From positions 372,001-436,000 of the forward strand of contig NZ_MVID01000001.1 in the NCBI RefSeq assembly GCF_002086815.1: DNA of 64,000 nt, read 5' to 3'. Origin of the DNA: Mycolicibacterium parafortuitum. Its GTDB lineage: Bacteria > Actinomycetota > Actinomycetes > Mycobacteriales > Mycobacteriaceae. The position numbers and the translations under genes were made by a program. Shown here piece after piece: positions 1 through 10,793 of the stretch. The notes below the pieces were generated by a model, which did not search any database, had not been told where the DNA came from, and worked only from the letters and a program-made list of their open reading frames with translations. The first letter of the stretch is position 1; every line of letters begins with the position of its first letter.

Positions 1-2
1 AA

Positions 3-1718
<1,716 letters not shown>

Positions 1719-1747
1719 CGGTGACAACCCGCGACACCCGGGAGTGA

Positions 1748-3037
<1,290 letters not shown>

Positions 3038-3052
3038 TCCCACCCGACCGGT

Positions 3053-4495
3053 TCACACCACAACCGTCACCGGCTCCGGCGCCGTCAGCCCCGTGACGCT
3101 GCGCCACGCCCGCGCCAGCAGTTCGATCGCCTCCACGAGTTGATCGTCGGGCAACGTGAACGGCACCCGGATGAAGCGCTCCAGCGTGCCGTCCACCCCG
3201 AACCTCGGCCCGGGCGGAATCTCCAGCCCCATCCGCGACGCCGCCGCCGACAGTGCCGAACTCATCGGTGCGGGCAGCCGCACCCACACCGACATCCCAC
3301 CCTTGCCGGGCATCGGCTGCCAGTCCGGCAGATGCTCGGCAAGCAGCCTCAGCAGCAGCGCCCGCCGCGACCGCAGGATCTCCCGCCGTTCCGGCAGCAC
3401 ATCGGCCTCGGAGGCCAGAAGCCTTGCGGCCGCGAGCTGTTCGAGGATCGGGGTGCCCATGTCGATGGCGGGCCGCATCGCCGCGATCGTCGCCAGCGTC
3501 GCGCGCTCGGCCCTGATCCAGCCGATCCGCAGCCCACCCCAGAACGACTTCGACATCGATCCGACCGTCATCACCAGATCGCGGCGGGCGGTCATCGCCG
3601 ACGCCAGCGGGGCGGGCACCTGCTCGTCGAGCCACATGTCGGTGATCGTCTCGTCGACGATCGTGCGGGTGCGGGTCTCGGCGATGATGTGGGCGAGCCG
3701 GTTGCGGTCCGCGACGGGCATGGTCAGCCCGGTCGGGTTCTGATTGTCCGGGATCAGGTAGGCCAGTTTGGGGGCCAGTTGGCGGATCGCGGCCTCGACC
3801 GCGTCCAGCTCCCAGCCGTCCGGGGTCATCGCGACCGGAACGGGACGCAGTCCGCGGTTGGCCATCGCGGCCAGCGCCCCGTGGTAGGTAGGTTGCTCGA
3901 CGAGCACCCGGTCGTCGGGCTGGGTGTAGGTGGCCAGGATCAGCCCGATCGCGTGCAGCGCCCCGGTCGTCACCATGATCTCGTCCGGGTCGGTGGGAAG
4001 TCCTCGTGCGCAGTACTTTTCGGCGATCGCGGCGCGCAACGGCGCAACCCCGGTGAGGTCGATGCCGATGTCCTGAAGATACGGGGGCACCTGCTCGGCG
4101 GCCTCGGAGAACGCCCGGGCGGCCACCGATGCCGGGGCGGCGAGGGTCGCGGCGGCCAGATTCGCGGCCACCACGACCGGCGGGGCGACCAGGGTCGGGC
4201 CCAGCGGCAGCGCCGTGGTGCTGCGGGCACCGCGGCGCGCATGGAGGTAGCCGTCCTCGCGCAACTGGCTGTAGGCGGCGGTGACGGTGGTCCGGGAGAC
4301 CCGCAGGGCATCGGCCAGTGCCCGCTCGCTGGGCAGACGCGCCCCGACGGGCACCCGGCCGTCGACGATCAGCAGCCGGATCGCGTCGGCCAGCCCGTGG
4401 TAGGCGGGGCCGCTGCGACTGGAGGTCCGCCAGTGCCCCAACTCGCGGGCCAGTAAGTCCACATCGAGCGATCTGGTTGCCAGTGCCTCAGTCAT
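3053..4495 (-). CDS. MocR-type GntR regulator with aminotransferase-like domain
   Basis: A fusion of an N-terminal winged helix of the GntR family (about residues 20-92; LPSERALADALRVSRTTV is the recognition region) and a fold-type I PLP aminotransferase domain (about 110-480). PLP-site features are visible: NPTG at 253-256, D281, and the Schiff-base lysine K316 in SMSKSFWGG. MocR proteins are usually transcription regulators that sense PLP or amino compounds rather than true transaminases. ATG 4495 is preferred: a longer frame reaches 4567 but would overlap the divergent small ORF, and a fair promoter (TTGCCT, 17 bp, CAATAC) ends 8 nt before 4495. The divergent membrane gene is YczE-like, a known partner arrangement for MocR regulators. 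The effector is unknown. Confidence 0.9.
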   Translation of the reverse strand: MTEALATRSLDVDLLARELGHWRTSSRSGPAYHGLADAIRLLIVDGRVPVGARLPSERALADALRVSRTTVTAAYSQLREDGYLHARRGARSTTALPLGPTLVAPPVVVAANLAAATLAAPASVAARAFSEAAEQVPPYLQDIGIDLTGVAPLRAAIAEKYCARGLPTDPDEIMVTTGALHAIGLILATYTQPDDRVLVEQPTYHGALAAMANRGLRPVPVAMTPDGWELDAVEAAIRQLAPKLAYLIPDNQNPTGLTMPVADRNRLAHIIAETRTRTIVDETITDMWLDEQVPAPLASAMTARRDLVMTVGSMSKSFWGGLRIGWIRAERATLATIAAMRPAIDMGTPILEQLAAARLLASEADVLPERREILRSRRALLLRLLAEHLPDWQPMPGKGGMSVWVRLPAPMSSALSAAASRMGLEIPPGPRFGVDGTLERFIRVPFTLPDDQLVEAIELLARAWRSVTGLTAPEPVTVVV

Positions 4496-4558
4496 TGCGG
4501 CCAGTATTGCCCAACTGGCTATTGATAGGCAAGCCACTTCGATCGGATCATGGCCTCT
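4496..4558. promoter_or_regulatory. Divergent promoter/operator between MocR gene and small ORF-yczE
   Basis: The 63-bp divergent intergenic region has inverted half-sites TTGCC (4507-4511) / GGCAA (4528-4532) and TGGCT (4516-4520) / AGCCA (4532-4536). On the minus strand a TTGCCT -35 and a CAATAC -10 with a 17-bp spacer point to the MocR gene. MocR regulators commonly bind repeated half-sites in the divergent intergenic region, so this is the likely operator. Confidence 0.5.
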
Positions 4559-4711
4559 ATGACGCACTGGATATCTCGGCTGGGCCGGCGGCTGGCCGAT
4601 CTGTACTACCTACCGTCCATGGGCAGTGCCATCGACGAGCGCGATTCCGATGCACGCCGGATCCGCAGCGAGCTGGACGCCATCCGGATGCATTTCCCGG
4701 ATCACTCGTGA
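4559..4711 (+). CDS. Small ORF, 50 aa, coupled to the YczE-like gene
   Basis: ATG at 4559, 50 codons, starts MTHWISRLGRRLADLYYLP and ends IRMHFPDHS. I do not recognise a family. It looks coding: an ordered, partly amphipathic and charged peptide (a region rich in R, E and D at residues 27-42), codons mostly ending in G or C, and its TGA (4709-4711) overlaps the GTG start of the next gene as GTGA, the usual coupling overlap in this genome. It is the first gene of the unit divergent from the MocR regulator, so it probably belongs to that regulon. It has no signal peptide or membrane segment. Confidence 0.55.
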   Translation: MTHWISRLGRRLADLYYLPSMGSAIDERDSDARRIRSELDAIRMHFPDHS

Positions 4712-5415
4712 GGCTCGGCGCAGGCGCCCTGCGCGGTGCCGCGCTGTTGACCGGTCTGTGTGGCTATGGAGTCTCGATGGCCATGATGGTCCGCGCCGGC
4801 CTCGGCCTGGACCCGTGGGACGTGTTTCACCAGGGCCTGGCGCTGCGCACCGGCATGAGCATCGGGGCGGCGTCGGCGGTGGTCGGCGTCGCGGTCCTGC
4901 TCGCCTGGATCCCGCTGCGCAACCGGCCTGGCATCGGCACCGTCGCCAACGTCATCGTCATTGCGGTGACGGTCGACGCCGCGCTCTGGATTCTCCCGGC
5001 GCCGGAGACCCTGCCGGTTCGGATCGCACTGATGACCTCGGCGGTGGTGCTCAACGCGTTCAGCACCGTGCTCTACATCGGCGCCGGGCTGGGTCCGGGA
5101 CCTCGCGACGGTCTGATGACCGGGCTGGTGGTCCGCACCGGACGCTCGGTTCGTCTGGTCCGCACCACGATCGAGGTCGCGGTGCTGACCGTGGGCTGGC
5201 TGCTCGGCGGCACGGTGGGGGTCGGCACCGTGGTCTACGCATTCGGCATCGGACCGCTGGTGCAGCTGTTCGTGCGCCTGACCCCGCGGCGGCTGCTGGC
5301 GGCGAGTGGTTGGGCGCCGGTGGATACTGCACAGCGCGGCACGGGCGAGCCGGCCGCGTTGCCGGCGGGATCGGTGTCGCCTGCGGATGAGGCCGACACG
5401 GGCTGTCTACGATGA
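4708..5415 (+). CDS. YczE-like integral membrane protein
   Basis: A 235-aa protein with about five hydrophobic segments and the family pattern GLGLDPWDVFHQGL (residues near 30) and GAGLGPGPRDGLMTGL (near 135), the repeated glycine/proline loops of YczE/YitT-type membrane proteins. Its biochemical role is not established; family members are found next to MocR/PdxR-type PLP regulators and are suspected transporters of a vitamin B6-related or amino compound. GTG 4708 is chosen because it overlaps the stop codon of the upstream small ORF and begins just before the first membrane segment. The hydrophilic C-terminal tail (last 35 residues) is probably cytoplasmic. Confidence 0.82.
   Translation: MRLGAGALRGAALLTGLCGYGVSMAMMVRAGLGLDPWDVFHQGLALRTGMSIGAASAVVGVAVLLAWIPLRNRPGIGTVANVIVIAVTVDAALWILPAPETLPVRIALMTSAVVLNAFSTVLYIGAGLGPGPRDGLMTGLVVRTGRSVRLVRTTIEVAVLTVGWLLGGTVGVGTVVYAFGIGPLVQLFVRLTPRRLLAASGWAPVDTAQRGTGEPAALPAGSVSPADEADTGCLR
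5408..5413 (+). promoter_or_regulatory. Putative -10 (TACGAT) for the ABC ATPase gene
   Basis: TACGAT ends 6 nt before the GTG at 5420, the spacing expected of a leaderless transcript. It lies in the last codons of the preceding gene. This supports the GTG 5420 start. Confidence 0.35.
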
Positions 5416-5419
5416 GCGG

Positions 5420-6262
5420 GTGCCTGTCGAGGAAGTAGAAGCAGCAGATCCTGACCTACTGATCGACTTCGCCGAAGTCACCCTGCGCCGCAATGGCCGG
5501 GTCCTGGTCGGGCCGGTGACCTGGGCCGTCGAGCTCGACGAGCGGTGGGTGGTGATCGGCCCCAACGGTGCCGGCAAGACATCGCTGCTGCGCATGGCCG
5601 CGGCGATGGAGCACCCGTCGTCGGGAACGGCGTATGTGCTCGGCGAGCGGCTGGGTCGGGTCGACATGGCCGAGTTGCGGTCCCGGGTGGGGCTCAGCAG
5701 CGCCGCCCTGGCCCAGCGCATCCCCGACGAGGAGACCGTGCGCGATCTCGTGGTGTCCGCCGGGTACGCGGTCCTCGGCAGGTGGCGGGAGACCTACGAC
5801 GACGTCGACTACGAGCGGGCCGTCGACATGCTGGAGAGCGTCGGCGCCGAGCATCTCGCCGAGCGCACCTACGGCACGCTGAGCGAAGGCGAGCGTAAGC
5901 GGGTGCTGATCGCGCGAGCCCTGATGACCGACCCGGAACTGCTGCTGCTCGACGAGCCGGCCGCCGGACTCGACCTTGGCGGGCGCGAGGAACTCGTCGC
6001 GCGGATGAGCGATCTGGCCGCCGACCCCGACGCACCGGCCCTGGTGCTGGTCACCCATCACGTCGAGGAGATCCCGCCGGGGTTCTCGCACTGCCTGATC
6101 CTGTCCGAGGGTGCGGTGGTCGCCTCCGGTCTGCTCGGCGACGTGCTGACGGCGGAGAACCTGTCCACCGCGTTCGGGCAGTCGATCGCGCTGGACGTGA
6201 TCGACGGACGCTATTTCGCGCGGCGGGTCCGTAGCCGTGCGGCGCACAGGAGGCGGCAATGA
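5420..6262 (+). CDS. ABC transporter ATP-binding protein (Rv3041c-like)
   Basis: A stand-alone ABC ATPase of 280 aa. Walker A is GPNGAGKTS, the signature is LSEGERKR, Walker B is LLLLDEPAAGLD, and the switch histidine lies in VTHHVEE. No permease or binding protein is adjacent, so the transported substrate (or a non-transport role) cannot be told from context. GTG 5420 is chosen over in-frame upstream codons, which lie inside the previous gene. The gene ends in ATGA shared with the Nudix gene, and the string ABC ATPase - Nudix - EchA17 - methyltransferase matches the M. tuberculosis order Rv3041c-Rv3038c. Confidence 0.88.
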   Translation: MPVEEVEAADPDLLIDFAEVTLRRNGRVLVGPVTWAVELDERWVVIGPNGAGKTSLLRMAAAMEHPSSGTAYVLGERLGRVDMAELRSRVGLSSAALAQRIPDEETVRDLVVSAGYAVLGRWRETYDDVDYERAVDMLESVGAEHLAERTYGTLSEGERKRVLIARALMTDPELLLLDEPAAGLDLGGREELVARMSDLAADPDAPALVLVTHHVEEIPPGFSHCLILSEGAVVASGLLGDVLTAENLSTAFGQSIALDVIDGRYFARRVRSRAAHRRRQ

Positions 6263-7110
6263 GCGAACTGAAGACCGAGAGCGCGCCGGATCCGCTGGTG
6301 CCGCGGCCGGCCGCGACGGTGATGCTGGTGCGCGACACCCCCGAGGGCATCAAGATCTTCCTGATGCGCAGGCATTCGGCGATGGACTTCGTCGCAGGTG
6401 TGATGGTGTTCCCCGGGGGCGGGGTCGACGACCGCGACCGCAACGCCGACGTGGCCTGGCACGGCCCCGACCGGCAGTGGTGGGCCGAGCGGCTCGGGGT
6501 GGATTCCGACCTGGCCGAGGCGCTGGTCTGTGCGGCGGCGCGGGAGACGTTCGAGGAGTCCGGCGTGCTGTTCGCCGGCGCCGCCGACGATCCGGACCTG
6601 CTGGTCGACGACGCATCGGTGTACCGCGAGCAGCGGGCCGCGCTGGAGAACAAGTCACTGTCCTTCGGCGAGTTCCTGCGCTCGGAGAACCTGGTGCTGC
6701 GCGCGGATCTGTTGCGGCCGTGGGCCAACTGGGTGACCCCGAAGGAGGAGCGCACCCGCCGCTACGACACCTACTTCTTCGTCGGCGCGCTGCCCAAGGG
6801 GCAACGTGCCGACGGTGACAACACCGAGACCGACAAGGCCGACTGGGTGACCCCGCAGGCCGCGCTCGACGACTTCGCCGAGGGCCGCAGCTTCCTGCTG
6901 CCGCCCACCTGGACGCAACTCGACGCGCTCAACGGCCGCACCGTGTCCGAGGTGCTCGCCGTGGAACGCAAGATCGTCGCGATCGAGCCGTCCCTGTCGG
7001 CGAAACGGGGCGGCAACTGGGAGATCGAGTTCTTCGACAGCGACCGCTACAACGCCGCTCGCAATCGCCGCTCACCCCAGGGCTACACCGACGGGGCACC
7101 GCTGGCGTGA
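6259..7110 (+). CDS. Nudix hydrolase (Rv3040c-like)
   Basis: A 283-aa Nudix protein, probably hydrolysing a nucleoside diphosphate-linked or CoA-type substrate; the substrate is unknown. The Nudix box is present but split: FPGGGVDD is followed by about 28 extra residues before [14 protein letters not shown], which supplies the RExxEExG metal ligands. This long insertion between the glycine and RE parts is a feature of NUDT19/RP2-like Nudix proteins, many of which act on CoA derivatives; that would fit the adjoining enoyl-CoA hydratase gene. ATG overlaps the previous stop (ATGA) and the gene's own TGA overlaps the next GTG, so translation of the three genes is probably coupled. Confidence 0.88.
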   Translation: MSELKTESAPDPLVPRPAATVMLVRDTPEGIKIFLMRRHSAMDFVAGVMVFPGGGVDDRDRNADVAWHGPDRQWWAERLGVDSDLAEALVCAAARETFEESGVLFAGAADDPDLLVDDASVYREQRAALENKSLSFGEFLRSENLVLRADLLRPWANWVTPKEERTRRYDTYFFVGALPKGQRADGDNTETDKADWVTPQAALDDFAEGRSFLLPPTWTQLDALNGRTVSEVLAVERKIVAIEPSLSAKRGGNWEIEFFDSDRYNAARNRRSPQGYTDGAPLA

Positions 7111-7823
7111 GGGAATTCGTCGCCATCGTTGTGCCAGAGGAAGCCGTAGTTCCAGAGGAAGCCGTCGTTCCCGAGGAGGAAGCCGCGCCCAGGCACGGGC
7201 GGATCGCGACTCTGCTGCTGTCGCGGCCGCCCCGCAACGCGCTGACCCGGCAGGTGTACCGGGAGATCACCGAGGCCGTCGCCGAGCTGGCCGAGCGTGA
7301 CGACGTGTCCGCGGTGATCGTGTTCGGCGGCCACGAGATCTTCTCCGCCGGCGAGGATCTGCCCGAGCTGCAGACGCTGAACCGCGCCGAGGCCGAAGCC
7401 GCCGACGAGGTGTGCGCGCAGGCCGTCGCCGCGGTGGCCGCGCTGCCCAAACCGACCGTCGCGGCGATCACCGGGTACGCGCTGGGGGCCGGCCTCACGC
7501 TGGCGCTGGCGTGCGACTGGCGGGTCAGCGGCGACAACGTGAAGTTCGGCGCGACCGAGATCCTGGCCGGCCTGGCGCCCGCCGGTGACGGCGCCGCGCG
7601 GCTGGCCGCCGCGATCGGCTCCAGCAAGGCCAAGGATTTGGTGTTCAGCGGGCGGTTCGTCGACGCCAGGGAGGCCCACGACGTCGGCCTGATCGACGAG
7701 ATGGTGGCACCCGACACCGTCTACGACGCGGCGCACACCTGGGCGAGCCGTTTCACCGACTATCCGGCCGACGTGCTGGCCGCGGCGAAGGCATCGTTCT
7801 CCGGGCCACGGGACGGGCGTTAG
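7107..7823 (+). CDS. echA17: Enoyl-CoA hydratase/isomerase family protein (EchA17-like)
   Basis: A crotonase-fold protein of 238 aa. The oxyanion-hole segments are visible: [15 protein letters not shown] (first) and [20 protein letters not shown] (second). Gene order matches M. tuberculosis echA17. Two oddities: residues 8-26 contain VVPEEA repeated, encoded by an 18-bp repeat and absent from the M. tuberculosis protein as I remember it, and the C-terminus stops shortly after AAAKASF, so it lacks the last helices that complete the oligomer interface in many crotonases. Acidic residues replacing the usual glutamates are not certain, so hydratase activity is inferred from the family. GTG 7107 overlaps the Nudix stop codon. 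Confidence 0.85.
   Translation: MREFVAIVVPEEAVVPEEAVVPEEEAAPRHGRIATLLLSRPPRNALTRQVYREITEAVAELAERDDVSAVIVFGGHEIFSAGEDLPELQTLNRAEAEAADEVCAQAVAAVAALPKPTVAAITGYALGAGLTLALACDWRVSGDNVKFGATEILAGLAPAGDGAARLAAAIGSSKAKDLVFSGRFVDAREAHDVGLIDEMVAPDTVYDAAHTWASRFTDYPADVLAAAKASFSGPRDGR
7128..7184 (+). repeat. 18-bp in-frame repeat, 3 copies, 5' end of echA17
   Basis: Three successive units (7128-7145, 7146-7163, 7164-7184, the last with one extra codon) encode [12 protein letters not shown] and VVPEEEA. It is in frame and coding. Confidence 0.8.
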
Positions 7824-7832
7824 GCTGCCCTG

Positions 7833-8810
7833 ATGACGACTTCAGATGTCACCGATCCCGCGCCGCAGCCTCGCGCGACCAAGGAGCAGGTCGAAGCCGC
7901 GATGCACGACACCAAGCTCGCCCAGGTGCTCTATCACGACTGGGAGGCCGAGACCTACGACGAGAAGTGGTCGATCTCCTACGACCAGCGCTGCGTGGAC
8001 TACGCCCGCGGCCGCTTCGACGCCGCGGTCCCCGAAGAGGTGCAGCGCGAGCTGCCCTACGACCGCGCCCTCGAGCTCGGCTGCGGCACCGGGTTCTTCC
8101 TGCTCAACCTGATCCAGGCCGGTGTCGCCCGGCGCGGGTCGGTCACCGACCTGTCGCCCGGCATGGTCAAGGTCGCCACCCGCAACGGCCAGTCGCTCGG
8201 GCTCGACATCGACGGCCGGGTCGCCGACGCCGAGGGCATCCCGTACGAGGACAACACCTTCGATCTGGTGGTCGGGCACGCCGTGCTGCACCACATCCCC
8301 GACGTGGAGCTGTCGCTGCGCGAGGTCGTGCGGGTGCTCAAGCCGGGCGGGCGCTTCGTGTTCGCCGGCGAGCCGACGACCGTGGGGAACCGCTACGCCC
8401 GCGAGCTGTCGACGCTGACCTGGCACATCGCGACCAACGTGACGAAGCTTCCGATGCTGGCCGGCTGGCGCCGCCCGCAGGAAGAGCTCGACGAGTCCTC
8501 GCGCGCTGCGGCTCTGGAGGCCGTCGTCGACCTGCACACGTTCGACCCCGCGGATCTGGAGCGGATGGCCACCAATGCCGGGGCCGTCGAAGTGCGCACC
8601 GCCAGCGAGGAATTCACCGCCGCGATGCTCGGCTGGCCGGTCCGCACGTTCGAGGCAGCCGTGCCGCCGGGCCGATTGGGTTGGGGCTGGGCGAAATTCG
8701 CGTTCAACAGCTGGACCACCCTGTCCTGGGTCGATGCCAACGTCCTGCGCCGGGTCGTCCCGAAGGGCTGGTTCTACAACGTGATGATCACCGGGGTCAA
8801 GCCGTCGTAG
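7833..8810 (+). CDS. SAM-dependent methyltransferase (Rv3038c-like)
   Basis: A 325-aa class I methyltransferase. Motif I is ALELGCGTGFFLLNL, the acidic motif II region follows at SVTDLSPGMV, and the post-motif GHAVLHHIPDVELSLREVVRVLKPGG is typical of the Methyltransf_11 family. The substrate is not known. It starts at ATG 7833, 6 nt after a TAGGCT hexamer (7821-7826) that overlaps the echA17 stop codon, so the gene may also be transcribed alone without a leader. The next gene begins 18 bp downstream on the same strand. Confidence 0.9.
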   Translation: MTTSDVTDPAPQPRATKEQVEAAMHDTKLAQVLYHDWEAETYDEKWSISYDQRCVDYARGRFDAAVPEEVQRELPYDRALELGCGTGFFLLNLIQAGVARRGSVTDLSPGMVKVATRNGQSLGLDIDGRVADAEGIPYEDNTFDLVVGHAVLHHIPDVELSLREVVRVLKPGGRFVFAGEPTTVGNRYARELSTLTWHIATNVTKLPMLAGWRRPQEELDESSRAAALEAVVDLHTFDPADLERMATNAGAVEVRTASEEFTAAMLGWPVRTFEAAVPPGRLGWGWAKFAFNSWTTLSWVDANVLRRVVPKGWFYNVMITGVKPS

Positions 8811-8827
8811 CCTTCGGCCTCGACGAT

Positions 8828-9973
8828 GTGCGGTACCTGCGCAGCGGCACCGGACGTCTGGCATTGGCCGAGGTCGCGCGGTACGCGCTGACCGACTCCT
8901 CCCTGGTATCCGACATCGCCTCGGCGAGAAAGGATTACGGGGATCGCACCGCGGTGCTCGTGGAGACGGTGCGGCTGCGCCGCAAGGCGGCCGCGAAGTT
9001 CGCCGATGCCTCACAGTGGTTGTTCACCGACGAGGCGCTGCAGCAGGCCACCGCCGCACCCGTCGCCGAGCATCGCGCCCGGCGACTCGCCGGTGCCACG
9101 GTGCACGACGCCACCTGCTCGATCGGCACCGAGTTGGCGGTGCTGCGTGACCATGCGGCGGTCGTGCTCGGCAGCGACATCGACCCGGTACGCGTCGCGA
9201 TGGCCCGCCACAACCTCGGGCCGGACGTCATGCTGTGCCGGGCGGATGCGTTGCGGCCCATCACAAGAGGCGCCGTCGTCATCGTGGATCCGGCCCGCCG
9301 CACCGGTGCGCGGCGCCGGTTCGACCCCCGCTCCTACGTTCCGCCGCTCGACGCCCTCCTTGAGGTTCTCGCCGATCGCGAGTACGCCGTGAAGTGTGCT
9401 CCCGGAATTGATTTCGCCGTGCTGGCGCAACTCGGATTCACCGGCGAGATCGAGGTGACCTCGGCCGGCGGCAGCGTCAGGGAAGCCTGCCTGTGGTCAC
9501 CGGGTCTGGCCGGCGGGGGAGTGCACCGGCGCGCGACCGTACTCGACACCGGTGAGCAGATCACCGACGCCGACCCGCACGAGTGCGCGGTCGCGCCGGC
9601 CGGCCGGTGGATCGTCGACCCCGACGGCGCGGTGGTGCGCGCCGGGCTGGTGCGTCATTACGCCGCCAGGCACGGCCTGTGGCAACTCGATCCCGACATC
9701 GCCTACCTGTCCGGGGACGCATTGCCCTACGGGGTGCGCGGGTTCGAAGTGCTGGACCAGGTGCCGTTCAGCGAACGTGTCCTGCGCCAGGAACTTTCGG
9801 CGCGTGACGTCGGGGTGCTGGAGATCCTCGTGCGCGGCGTCGACGTCGATCCCGACACGCTGCGCACCCGGCTGCGGCCGCGTGGCACCACCGCACTGAC
9901 CATCGTCATCACCCGGCTGGGCACCGGAGCGGCAAGCCGGGCAACGGCATTCCTATGTCGTCCGTCACGTTGA
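8828..9973 (+). CDS. Class I SAM-dependent methyltransferase with THUMP-like domain (Rv3037c-like)
   Basis: About 381 aa. A helical N-terminal region (LRSGTGRLALAEVA) leads into a Rossmann methyltransferase core: ATCSIGTELAVL (motif I), LGSDIDPVRVAMARHN, and VVIVDPARRTGARRRFDP (motif IV). The family carries a THUMP-like C-terminal domain and is thought to act on RNA, but no substrate has been assigned. GTG 8828 is the first usual start codon after the upstream stop at 8810; conserved sequence may extend a few residues further upstream, so the start is uncertain. The last 14 residues are basic. Confidence 0.78.
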   Translation: MRYLRSGTGRLALAEVARYALTDSSLVSDIASARKDYGDRTAVLVETVRLRRKAAAKFADASQWLFTDEALQQATAAPVAEHRARRLAGATVHDATCSIGTELAVLRDHAAVVLGSDIDPVRVAMARHNLGPDVMLCRADALRPITRGAVVIVDPARRTGARRRFDPRSYVPPLDALLEVLADREYAVKCAPGIDFAVLAQLGFTGEIEVTSAGGSVREACLWSPGLAGGGVHRRATVLDTGEQITDADPHECAVAPAGRWIVDPDGAVVRAGLVRHYAARHGLWQLDPDIAYLSGDALPYGVRGFEVLDQVPFSERVLRQELSARDVGVLEILVRGVDVDPDTLRTRLRPRGTTALTIVITRLGTGAASRATAFLCRPSR

Positions 9974-10058
9974 ATTCATCCCGTACCCTGGGCGGTAACG
10001 GCATCGACACCGACGCCGAACTTTCCTACGTAGCCCCTGATTCCTGAGGACGTCGACG

Positions 10059-10793
10059 ATGCGCATTCTCGCTGCTGCCCTGACGGCTGCCGCCGTCTCG
10101 GCGAACCTGATGGCCGCCCCGGCGGCCGTCGCCCAGCCGACGGCCGCCGCCACCGTGTCGGCGTGCGGCGAGCTCGGGGGCACCGTCGACGCCGACGACA
10201 TGTGTCGCGTGCACGTCGAGAACCCGACCTATCGGCTGGATTACAGCTTCCCCGCCGACTACCCGGACCAGCAGGCGCTGACCGACTACCTGACCCAGAC
10301 CAGGGACGGCTTCGTCAACGTCTCCGGGATGCCGGGCTCGTGGAACCTGCCCTACGTGCTCGACGGCCGCGGCACCGGTTACCGCACCGGCCCCGACGAC
10401 GGCGGGACCCGCAGCGTCGTTTTCGAGATGTACGAGAATGTCGGCGGCGCGCACCCGCAGACCTGGTTCAAATCCTTCAACTGGGACGTCACCAAGAACG
10501 CGCCGATCACGTTCGACACGCTGTTCAAGCCCGGCACCGAGCCGCTGACGGAGATCTTCCCGATCGTGCAGTCGGAGATCTCCCGCCAGCTCGGCATCGA
10601 CGCGCCGATCTCACCGTCCGACGGGCTCGACCCGGCCAAGTACACCGAGTTCGCGATCACCGACGACGCGGTGATCTTCTACTTCGGTCAGGGCGAGATC
10701 ATGCCCGGAGCCGGTGGCGCGCTGCAGGCGACGGTCCCGCGCCAGGCGATCGCGTCGACGCTGGCGCTGGAGCCGCCGCGCGTCACCCCCTAG
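10059..10793 (+). CDS. Secreted protein of the TB22.2/DUF3298 type (Rv3036c-like)
   Basis: A 244-aa exported protein. A signal peptide is clear: short basic start MRI, a hydrophobic core (residues 4-22) and a cleavage site at AVA-QP near residue 26. The mature part has two early cysteines (positions 36 and 48), the motif YENVGGAHPQTWFKSFNWD and a C-terminal domain with FAITDDAVIFYFGQGEI, matching the DUF3298/RsiV-like fold. The M. tuberculosis orthologue is a secreted antigen for which esterase activity has been described; this is family knowledge, not visible here. Its stop codon overlaps the 3' end of the convergent symporter gene by 11 bp. Confidence 0.85.
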   Translation: MRILAAALTAAAVSANLMAAPAAVAQPTAAATVSACGELGGTVDADDMCRVHVENPTYRLDYSFPADYPDQQALTDYLTQTRDGFVNVSGMPGSWNLPYVLDGRGTGYRTGPDDGGTRSVVFEMYENVGGAHPQTWFKSFNWDVTKNAPITFDTLFKPGTEPLTEIFPIVQSEISRQLGIDAPISPSDGLDPAKYTEFAITDDAVIFYFGQGEIMPGAGGALQATVPRQAIASTLALEPPRVTP

